Shown piece by piece: positions 8,007 to 14,026 of a stretch of DNA of 15,282 nucleotides. This DNA comes from Patescibacteria group bacterium. GTDB taxonomy: Bacteria > Patescibacteriota > Patescibacteriia > Patescibacteriales > UBA12465. The notes under the pieces were generated by a model. It was not told the DNA's origin, did not search any database, and saw only the letters and a list, made by a program, of their open reading frames with translations. The stretch's first letter is position 1; every line of letters begins with the position of its first letter. The translations under genes and the position numbers were made by a program. Location: positions 1 to 15,282 of the forward strand of contig JAIPIE010000015.1 of assembly GCA_021734825.1 (NCBI GenBank), given 5' to 3'.

Positions 8007-8031
8007 ACATTTACGTAAAAATTAAAAAATA

Positions 8032-8118
8032 ATGGAAGAAGAAAAGGGCTGTCTAGTGGCTCTATTCATTATTTTATTAATCTGTGCAGTGGCTGTATTT
8101 GCTATCTTCACTCATTAA
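8032..8118 (+). CDS. 28-residue single-helix membrane peptide
   Basis: A tiny frame from ATG to TAA encoding an acidic head (MEEEKGC) followed by one hydrophobic helix (LVALFIILLICAVAVFAIF) ending Thr-His. It is framed by a perfect promoter about 20 bases upstream and a strong terminator 16 bases after the stop, so it forms a complete transcription unit of about 150 bases. No Shine-Dalgarno sequence is present; the ATG follows an A-rich run, as in neighbouring genes. The architecture resembles small stress-related membrane peptides or type I toxins, but I saw no clear antisense promoter and no homology is claimed. The alternative is a small RNA with a chance reading frame. Confidence 0.55.
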   Translation: MEEEKGCLVALFIILLICAVAVFAIFTH

Positions 8119-8134
8119 ATTTAAAGTTCTCTGC

Positions 8135-8165
8135 CCCCGCCTTCTTTAAGTGCGGGGATTTTTTT
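8135..8165 (+). terminator. Strong GC-rich rho-independent terminator
   Basis: CCCCGC (8135-8140) pairs perfectly with GCGGGG (8152-8157) across an 11-base loop, followed by A and seven T residues. It separates the micro-gene from xerC. Confidence 0.93.
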
Positions 8166-8210
8166 ATTCAAAACACTTACTTTCTTTTATTTCTATTCAT
8201 TCCTTGCATC

Positions 8211-8219
8211 TGCTATAAT
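8211..8219 (+). promoter_or_regulatory. Extended -10 promoter of the recombinase gene, probably leaderless
   Basis: TGCTATAAT gives a TGn extension plus a perfect TATAAT hexamer (8214-8219). The expected first base, seven after the hexamer, is A8226, the A of the start codon. No good -35 element is visible, as is common with extended -10 promoters. Confidence 0.65.
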
Positions 8220-8225
8220 ATAGAC

Positions 8226-9182
8226 ATGACTGAACAAAAAGCAATAATTAAATATCTAAATGACTTTCTCGATTATTGTGAAATTGAGAAGGGTTTATCT
8301 AATAAAACTCAGGAAAATTATACAAGATTCCTGCGTAAGTTTTTTAAATGGTTAGAAGGCGTGGATTTAAGCGCTTTAAAGCCTAAAGAGCTCACAGCGG
8401 ACCATATTTGGCGTTACAAGGTGCATTTATCACGTCATCAAGACAAGGTGAGTCATAAGACTTTAAAGAAAAGCACACAAAACTATTACCTTATTGCCTT
8501 GCGCTCGCTCTTAGAATACTTTGTAGAAAAAGATATTGCTTCCCTGCCACCTTCAAAAGTAAAGTTAGCTAAGGACAAGAGTGATAAAGAAATTAAATTT
8601 CTCAGTCTTGATCAATTAAAATTATTACTGGAAGCGCCGGCTCAGGATACAATTATTGGCTTGCGTGACCGCGCTCTTTTAGAAACTCTTTTTTCCACTG
8701 GTTTGCGTGTAGCGGAATTAGCCGCTCTTGATCGTGAGCAATTAAAGATTAAGGATATAAATAAAGACTTAGAAATAAGCGTTGTTGGTAAAGGAGAAAA
8801 GATTAGAACTGTCTATTTCTCTGCTCGGGCTGTTTCTGCCATTAAAACTTATATTGATGAACGCAAGGATTTTGATGAAGCTTTGTTTATAAATTTTCGT
8901 CGTGGGGCCGCTAGTAGTAGCGCCTCCAGACGCCTTAGTGTAAAAAGCTTTGAAGATATTGTTAAAAAATATGTAAAAATTACCGGTTTGCCGGTAATGG
9001 CCACGCCCCATACTTTGCGTCACTCGTTTGCAACTGACTTATTAAACCAGGGTGTTGATTTGCGCACAGTTCAGGAGTTCCTTGGTCATAGCAATATTGC
9101 CACCACTCAAATTTATACGCACGTTACTAATAAGCAGTTAAGAGATATTCATCGCCGCGTTCACGATAATAGAAAGTTGTAG
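8226..9182 (+). CDS. XerC/XerD-family tyrosine recombinase
   Basis: A site-specific recombinase, most likely the chromosome-dimer resolvase that acts at dif. Its 318 residues are typical of Xer proteins. Residues about 5-100 form the SAM-like core-binding domain (KTQENYTRFLRKFFKWL), and 120-318 the catalytic domain. All catalytic residues are visible: R161 in STGLRVAEL, K189 in VVGKGEK, H262 and R265 in HTLRHSFATDLL, H288 in LGHSNIATT, and the nucleophile Y297 in IYTHV. XerC and XerD cannot be told apart here; a single-Xer system is possible. No integrase arm domain or phage genes are nearby, so a housekeeping role is favoured. Transcription appears to start at the ATG itself. Confidence 0.92.
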   Translation: MTEQKAIIKYLNDFLDYCEIEKGLSNKTQENYTRFLRKFFKWLEGVDLSALKPKELTADHIWRYKVHLSRHQDKVSHKTLKKSTQNYYLIALRSLLEYFVEKDIASLPPSKVKLAKDKSDKEIKFLSLDQLKLLLEAPAQDTIIGLRDRALLETLFSTGLRVAELAALDREQLKIKDINKDLEISVVGKGEKIRTVYFSARAVSAIKTYIDERKDFDEALFINFRRGAASSSASRRLSVKSFEDIVKKYVKITGLPVMATPHTLRHSFATDLLNQGVDLRTVQEFLGHSNIATTQIYTHVTNKQLRDIHRRVHDNRKL

Positions 9183-9197
9183 ATATGAGTTCTCGCT

Positions 9198-9220
9198 AAA
9201 AAAAGTAAGCACTTCGTGCT
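9198..9220 (-). terminator. Terminator of the minus-strand envelope operon
   Basis: Read on the minus strand, AGCAC-GAA-GTGCT forms a tight 5-bp hairpin (9208-9220), followed by TAC and seven T residues (9198-9204). It lies about 60 bases past the stop of the M23 peptidase gene. Confidence 0.75.
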
Positions 9221-9243
9221 GGCCTATTTTATATAGAGTAACG

Positions 9244-9265
9244 AACCACGTGGCCGTCAGGTTTT
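9244..9265 (+). terminator. Possible weak terminator for xerC
   Basis: AACCACG (9244-9250) can pair with CGT (9255-9257) and GGTT (9260-9263) with a two-base bulge, followed by a short T run. It contains the palindrome CCACGTGG. The T tract is short, so this is tentative. Confidence 0.3.
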
Positions 9266-9277
9266 ACTTGGGGGTAT

Positions 9278-10525
9278 TTAATTATTTAAATAATCAAGAG
9301 GATTAACGGGGATACCATTTTTTCTCACTTCAAAGTGTAAATGAGAGCCGGTAGAAAATGAACCAGAGCCAGGCATACCTGGACCACCGCCAGTAGCACC
9401 AATTCTTTGACCCTTGGTGACATATTGATCAGCTTCTACGTTAACAGCAGAAACGTGTCCATAGACAGTGGAAAGACCATTATCATGAATAATCATTATA
9501 TAAGCATAAGCTCTGGAGCCATCAAACTTGACACGTGCGACATAACCATCAGCAGCAGCATAAAGAGGACTTCCTTGTTTGGCACGAATATCAATAGCTG
9601 AGTGTTCACCAATAATGCGACGAAAAGGATAATCGGGGTCATGAAAAGTTGCGGTAATAGTATGACCACTGACCGGCCAAGAAATGGTGCTGTCGCTACC
9701 AGACAGGCGATCTTTACTGCTCTGCGCCATCTTGTCTCTAATGGTTTTTTCTAAACCTGATATTTCGGCCTCAGCTTGCTGAGCCTCCTTTTTGGCTTGC
9801 TTTAATAAATCTTGATAAGCACTCTCAGATGATTTTGTTGCTTCTAATAAATTATTTTTTTCTGCCTGCTGATATTTAAGCTGTGCGGTTTTTCTTTCCA
9901 TCTCTTCTTTTAGGGTCGCGAGCTCGCGTCTTTTTTCTTTGGCGTTTAATTGTGCTCTTTCTAATTTTTCTTTGTTACTTTGTAATTTAACTAAACTGTT
10001 TTTTAATTCTTCGTTGGCGTTTTCTAGATATTTCGCTTGATTAAGGAACTCAGAAATAGAGTCATTTAATAGCAAAATTTCTAAGGCAGAAACTTGATCT
10101 TGCTTATAGACTAGACGGAGTAATTTAGATATATGCTCTTTTTGGGAATCAATACGACTGTTAGTATCAAGAATATCTAAAGATATTTTACGTGCCTCTA
10201 AGTCAACTTTATTTATTTCTAAATTCGTAGCATCAATTTCTAGCTCTGCCTTAGATACTTTATTTTCTAATAACTCAAGTTGAGAACTTAAACTATTCTT
10301 CTCCTCTTGTTTGGCGGCAATCGCCTGACTATAGACTTTCTGTTTTTCGGCTAATGAGTCTAATTGCTGTTTGTGTGATTGAATCTGATTATTCAATTGT
10401 CGTATTTCAAGATTGAGTAAGTCGTCCTCACCCCAGACGGGACCAGCTTGGTAAATTACAAATAAAACCAGCAATAAAGTAGCGACGGCGGTTAATATTT
10501 TGAATATTTTATTTTGTTTAAGCAT
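9278..10525 (-). CDS. EnvC-like M23 (LytM) peptidase with coiled coil
   Basis: A murein hydrolase or amidase activator acting outside the membrane. The 415 residues begin with a signal/anchor helix at about 8-27. A long coiled coil follows (about 35-270), rich in Lys/Glu/Gln/Ala heptads and probably a hairpin broken near 140-165. The LytM domain is at about 300-412. Unlike degenerate EnvC-type activators, the metal centre looks intact: H308 and D312 in GEHSAIDI, H357 in YGH, and H395/H397 in SHLHFE. It is therefore likely an active Zn endopeptidase. It is the last gene of a minus-strand trio, 16 bases after a serine hydrolase. In other bacteria, coiled-coil M23 proteins work at the division septum, which fits the FtsQ-type gene elsewhere in the window. 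Confidence 0.9.
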   Translation of the reverse strand: MLKQNKIFKILTAVATLLLVLFVIYQAGPVWGEDDLLNLEIRQLNNQIQSHKQQLDSLAEKQKVYSQAIAAKQEEKNSLSSQLELLENKVSKAELEIDATNLEINKVDLEARKISLDILDTNSRIDSQKEHISKLLRLVYKQDQVSALEILLLNDSISEFLNQAKYLENANEELKNSLVKLQSNKEKLERAQLNAKEKRRELATLKEEMERKTAQLKYQQAEKNNLLEATKSSESAYQDLLKQAKKEAQQAEAEISGLEKTIRDKMAQSSKDRLSGSDSTISWPVSGHTITATFHDPDYPFRRIIGEHSAIDIRAKQGSPLYAAADGYVARVKFDGSRAYAYIMIIHDNGLSTVYGHVSAVNVEADQYVTKGQRIGATGGGPGMPGSGSFSTGSHLHFEVRKNGIPVNPLDYLNN

Positions 10526-10541
10526 ATTCTAATTTTAACAT

Positions 10542-11534
10542 TTATTTGTCTTTTTGTAAATTCATTAATTGGAATTCTTTATAACTAGTGTTTGATAATT
10601 CTTGGATAGCCAAGCTCATATCATTAAAATTTTGGCCACGTGTCATCACGCATAATAAATAAGGATTTTTATTTTGATAAATAACGCCGCAATCATGAAG
10701 TTGTTTGATATCATCAAAGATACGTTCGCCAAACTTATGCGAAATAGTTATATATTCTGGAATGTCAGCTCTTAGCCCTTGTTTGTATTGAGACAAAGAC
10801 ATGAGGCGGAGAGCTTTGTCAGACATTTCTTTGTTTAAATAGGAGGCGTTGTAAAGAATACGAAAAAAAGAAGAATATTCTTGCACGCTCATAAAATTTT
10901 CCGGGCTGGAGTTCTTTGGGTTCTTAATATTTAAGTCCTGGTAAATACGATCAAGAGCATTTTCATCAATATTATTAAGAAGGGCGTCAACTCCGTGATT
11001 GTCAGAATAAATAATCATAGAATTAATAATTTCTAGGACTGTATACTCTTTACCGATTTCTAGATGATATGTTGGCACTACGTTTTGCTCTAACAAGGAT
11101 GTGCTATTTTCAATTTTTAATTTTTTATTTAAAATACTCGGGTCACTTTCAGCTAATTTAAAATAAGCCATCATTAGCGGTACTTTAAGTAAGCTAGCTG
11201 GTGTAAATTTCTCATCTTTATAAATTTCCAGAGAAAAACCATTGTTAAGGTCACGCAAATACAGACTAGCTTGAACGATGTTATGATTTTTAATATTTTT
11301 ATCAATAATACCTTTTAACTTAATTTCTAATTTACTTTTAATGATAGTGCTTGGAGAGGCACATTCTAGTAGCGGACTGATAAACTGATAACCTGATTGA
11401 TGAACCTCGTTGTTTTTAGATAAAGTATTATCTTCACGGTTGGCACTGATGATTTTTAGTAATAATAAACTAACAAGCAAAAAAGCTATAGTAATTAAAA
11501 TGGCATAAACAAGGGAATAATTTATTTTTTTCAT
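10542..11534 (-). CDS. Class A beta-lactamase-like serine hydrolase, membrane-anchored
   Basis: A penicillin-binding-fold serine hydrolase of 330 residues. An N-terminal hydrophobic helix (about 8-29) anchors or exports it. Motif 1, SLLK, is at S114-K117 in FTPASLLKVPLMMAYF. Motif 2, SDN, is at 177-179 in YSDNHGVDALL. The third motif, usually KTG, reads KFG at 267-269 in SHKFGER. No clear ExxLN omega-loop glutamate is seen, so it is more likely a D,D-peptidase or related wall hydrolase than a resistance enzyme. It lies 8 bases after the glycosyltransferase-Nudix gene and 16 before the M23 peptidase. The start is preceded by no Shine-Dalgarno sequence, as expected of an internal operon gene here. 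Confidence 0.83.
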   Translation of the reverse strand: MKKINYSLVYAILITIAFLLVSLLLLKIISANREDNTLSKNNEVHQSGYQFISPLLECASPSTIIKSKLEIKLKGIIDKNIKNHNIVQASLYLRDLNNGFSLEIYKDEKFTPASLLKVPLMMAYFKLAESDPSILNKKLKIENSTSLLEQNVVPTYHLEIGKEYTVLEIINSMIIYSDNHGVDALLNNIDENALDRIYQDLNIKNPKNSSPENFMSVQEYSSFFRILYNASYLNKEMSDKALRLMSLSQYKQGLRADIPEYITISHKFGERIFDDIKQLHDCGVIYQNKNPYLLCVMTRGQNFNDMSLAIQELSNTSYKEFQLMNLQKDK

Positions 11535-11542
11535 ATAGAGTT

Positions 11543-12754
11543 TTATCTTGAGTCGGCAGATGTTAACTCGTGTAATTTTTTTAAATAAAGTTGTCCGGAC
11601 TCACGTCTGATTGGGTGGAGAGTTTTAATAAACTCGTCTTCCCTAACCCAGCGCCAGGCACGATGGTCCCAATAATTTAAGGAAAATTCATCATCTGATC
11701 CCAAAAATTGAGTGATTAAAAGACTTTGCCGTTGCCCTCTATAGCCGGCATGTCTTTGCAGGCTAAGACTATTATAGGTACCCGCTTCGTCTTGAAAATC
11801 GTATTTATGTAAATTTTTATACACACCTCTAACGCTAAAAGTTTGAGCGCCACTTTCTTCTCTTAGTTCTCGGCTACCACCTTTGACTAGGTTCTCTCCG
11901 TCTAAGCCCCCTTGCGGTAATTGCCAGTGATTAATTTCATCTTGTCTTTCCAATAAAAATATTTCTCTAAGATGACCCGTTTCTTTAAACATTAACACGG
12001 CGACATTAGCACGATATTGATGTGGCAAGACGTAGTACCAGCGCAGAAATTGATACATAAACACGGCGGTAGCTCGCCAAATTCGCTGGATACGCTTACT
12101 TGGTTGCATTAATAGGCGCCAGAACCACTCAAGGCCGAGTTGGCGCAGAAATATAGGAGCCCGCTTAGCTTTATTAGTTAAAAAGTCAAAGGCGCCACCG
12201 AGTCCAATGCCGATAGAAATAGAAGTAGATAAGTTCTTGAGCGAATGTATATATTTTTCTTGAGCTGGTGAACCAAAAAGACTAATAGCTAAAGTAGAGT
12301 TAAAATCTTTTATTAACTTAAGCTCATCTTTCGAAGGGGAGTTTTTTAAGGGGCTGGAAATAATAAGAGCTTTGATTTGGGGATAATTTTTAGATAGGTA
12401 ATTTTTAATATCACTATCACTAGAGAGACCGTCGCTGCGATTTATAATTACTACTCGTCGCTGATTATTATTCGCTTCTATTAATAAATACGGTAGTAAG
12501 TCGGCTCCAGTAAAGCGATATATTTTTTGACGACTTAAGAGAGCCGCAATTTTAAGACCAAAGCCGTCTGCTAAAGAAATGTCTGAGTGGTTGAGAATAT
12601 AGAATAATTCTTCATCATTTATGGCGCTCAAAATTATCTCTGGATTAGGAGTCACAATTTGATGAAATTTATGCTCATTATAAAAAAGGCTGATGGCTTT
12701 TAGGGCCTCAACTTTGCTTGTTTTCCCAGTAATTATTCCTAAAATATTAGCCAT
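11543..12754 (-). CDS. WecG/TagA/CpsF glycosyltransferase fused to a Nudix hydrolase domain
   Basis: A two-domain protein of 403 residues. Residues about 3-240 are a GT26 (WecG/TagA/CpsF) glycosyltransferase, which adds an N-acetylhexosamine-type sugar to a lipid-linked intermediate in surface-polymer synthesis. TPNPEI (35-40), ADGFG (62-66), FTGADLL (81-87), GLGGAFDFLTNKAKRAP (184-200) and GLEWFWRLLMQPSKR (207-221) are family marks, and D63 is the likely base. Residues about 245-395 form a Nudix domain resembling RppH/Ap4A hydrolases: YRANVAVLMF, WQLPQGG (277-283), RELREESG (295-302), then HRAWRWV (364-370). The Nudix box loop between GG and the first Glu is two residues shorter than the standard form. 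A partial Shine-Dalgarno (AAAGG, 8 bases before ATG) supports the start. First gene of the minus-strand operon. Confidence 0.88.
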   Translation of the reverse strand: MANILGIITGKTSKVEALKAISLFYNEHKFHQIVTPNPEIILSAINDEELFYILNHSDISLADGFGLKIAALLSRQKIYRFTGADLLPYLLIEANNNQRRVVIINRSDGLSSDSDIKNYLSKNYPQIKALIISSPLKNSPSKDELKLIKDFNSTLAISLFGSPAQEKYIHSLKNLSTSISIGIGLGGAFDFLTNKAKRAPIFLRQLGLEWFWRLLMQPSKRIQRIWRATAVFMYQFLRWYYVLPHQYRANVAVLMFKETGHLREIFLLERQDEINHWQLPQGGLDGENLVKGGSRELREESGAQTFSVRGVYKNLHKYDFQDEAGTYNSLSLQRHAGYRGQRQSLLITQFLGSDDEFSLNYWDHRAWRWVREDEFIKTLHPIRRESGQLYLKKLHELTSADSR

Positions 12755-12784
12755 AGAGAAAACCTTTCTAAGTCTTTATAATTT

Positions 12785-12793
12785 TGTTATACT
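12785..12793 (+). promoter_or_regulatory. Possible extended -10 promoter for corA
   Basis: TGTTATACT gives a TGn extension and TATACT (12788-12793, five of six matches). The expected start is near 12800, giving a leader of about 77 bases. The -35 region is poor. A dyad, TACTA-TATT-TAGTA (12790-12803), overlaps it. Confidence 0.4.
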
Positions 12794-12813
12794 ATATTTA
12801 GTAAACTATCTTC

Positions 12814-12842
12814 ATTTTATTACAAATTGCTCTTGGCGTCAA
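12814..12842 (-). promoter_or_regulatory. Promoter of the minus-strand envelope operon
   Basis: Read on the minus strand: TTGACG (12842-12837), 17 bases, TAAAAT (12819-12814), each hexamer one base from consensus. The expected start is near 12807, 53 bases before the ATG of the glycosyltransferase-Nudix gene. It faces the predicted corA promoter, and the two start points overlap. Confidence 0.65.
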
Positions 12843-12876
12843 AGTTAGCATCTGCGTCTAGGCGGTTTAAATAACT

Positions 12877-13842
12877 ATGGGAAATTTAAAAAAAATAAGT
12901 GCTAAAATAGAAAAATTAATAATTGATAGACCTGAAACTGATTACGATTTAGAGTGGATTAATGTGACTGATGCTGGTAGCAAAGAAGTTGATTATTTAC
13001 GCAAAAAGTATAAGTTTAATCTTGACCATTTGCGCGCTTCAGTGGCGAATGTTTTTTCTCAGCGGCCAATGGTAATTGAGGAGGATACTTATCTCTTCTT
13101 AATTTTGCATTTTCCCACCTTTAAAGAAGGCAGAGTGATTGCTGGTGAAATTGAGTTTTTTATTAGTCACGGACATCTAGTAGTTTTGCATAATGGCAAT
13201 TTACCGGCTTTATCGGATTTTTTTGAAGCTGCTAAAAAAGATCAAAATACTTTACTTGCTTATCAAACGGAATCATCCGCCACGCTCCTGTATGAAATTC
13301 TAGATCGCTTGTTAAAGTCTTGTTATGATTTAATGGATCAAAATAGTCTAAACATTGAAGAAGTAGAAGATTTAATTTTTGAGCAACATCAAAAAGACGC
13401 CGTCTCTAAGATTTTGAATTTACGCCGTAACATTATTAATATCCGTAAAATCATGCAAAATCATAAAAATATTTTGCAAAAATTAATGCTGATTAAGAGC
13501 TCGCTTGTGTCCCCAGCTCTGTTAAAAAAACAGTATGGTAATTTAGTGGAACATTCCAAGCGCATTTGGGAGATGTTGGATAATCAAAAAGAAATGGTCG
13601 ATGTTTTAAATGACACGAACGAATCTCTCTTGAATAACCGCTTGAGTAATATTATGAAAACTTTAACCTTATTCTCAGTTATCGTCTTCCCTCTTACTTT
13701 ATTGGCGGCTATATTTGGAATGAACGCGAAATATATGCCCTTTGTCGACCATCGTTATGGCTTCTGGATAATATTACTTATTATGTTAATTGGATCTTGG
13801 GGCATGCTTCGATATTTTAAGAAGAAAGATTGGCTGAACTAA
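12877..13842 (+). CDS. corA: CorA-family magnesium/divalent metal transporter
   Basis: A pentameric inner-membrane channel for Mg2+ and sometimes Co2+ or Ni2+. The 321 residues show a soluble alpha/beta N-terminal domain (about 1-130), long stalk helices (about 135-255) and two C-terminal transmembrane helices (about 261-280 and 294-313). The selectivity signature GMN is at 281-283 in AAIFGMNAKYMPF. A basic C-terminal tail (YFKKKDW) follows, as in CorA. The periplasmic loop between helices is short. The ATG is 11 bases after AGGCGG, a distant Shine-Dalgarno-like run. It is transcribed away from the envelope operon and alone, since a terminator follows. No magnesium-sensing leader structure was recognised. 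Confidence 0.92.
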   Translation: MGNLKKISAKIEKLIIDRPETDYDLEWINVTDAGSKEVDYLRKKYKFNLDHLRASVANVFSQRPMVIEEDTYLFLILHFPTFKEGRVIAGEIEFFISHGHLVVLHNGNLPALSDFFEAAKKDQNTLLAYQTESSATLLYEILDRLLKSCYDLMDQNSLNIEEVEDLIFEQHQKDAVSKILNLRRNIINIRKIMQNHKNILQKLMLIKSSLVSPALLKKQYGNLVEHSKRIWEMLDNQKEMVDVLNDTNESLLNNRLSNIMKTLTLFSVIVFPLTLLAAIFGMNAKYMPFVDHRYGFWIILLIMLIGSWGMLRYFKKKDWLN

Positions 13843-13887
13843 AGGTTCTTCTCTGTTCTAATAAGCTAAAATTTTTACCTGATATTT

Positions 13888-13918
13888 AAAGAATAATCCA
13901 TTATGGCTTATTCTTTTT
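13888..13918 (+). terminator. Terminator of corA
   Basis: AAAGAATAA (13888-13896) pairs perfectly with TTATTCTTT (13908-13916), with a further CC/GG pair inside, followed by two T residues, A and a T-rich tail. It lies 46 bases after the corA stop. Confidence 0.75.
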
Positions 13919-13936
13919 ATTTAAATTGAATTAGGC

Positions 13937-13965
13937 TTGACAAATTTCAAATATTTTGCTAATGT
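13937..13965 (+). promoter_or_regulatory. Upstream promoter of the glycosyltransferase gene
   Basis: TTGACA (13937-13942), 17 bases, TAATGT (13960-13965), with a TGn extension at 13957-13959. The -10 is weak but the -35 is perfect. Predicted start is near 13972. Confidence 0.45.
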
Positions 13966-13978
13966 AGGAGAGCTCTAT

Positions 13979-14007
13979 TTGACATTATACTTAAATATTG
14001 GTATTAT
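13979..14007 (+). promoter_or_regulatory. Proximal promoter of the glycosyltransferase gene
   Basis: TTGACA (13979-13984), 17 bases, TATTAT (14002-14007; five of six). Predicted start is near 14014, only 13 bases before the ATG. The two -35 elements are 42 bases apart. Confidence 0.75.
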
Positions 14008-14026
14008 TCAAAGTTAGGCATATTTT

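Noticed and set aside
8032..8165. Antisense RNA partner that would make the micro-gene a type I toxin-antitoxin pair
   Set aside because: The only minus-strand candidate (TTGAAT near 8171 with TAAAGA) has a weak -10 and overlaps the terminator stem; not convincing.
8226..9182. Tyrosine recombinase as the mark of an integrated mobile element
   Set aside because: No direct repeats, tRNA target, phage or plasmid genes nearby, and the protein has housekeeping Xer length and motifs.
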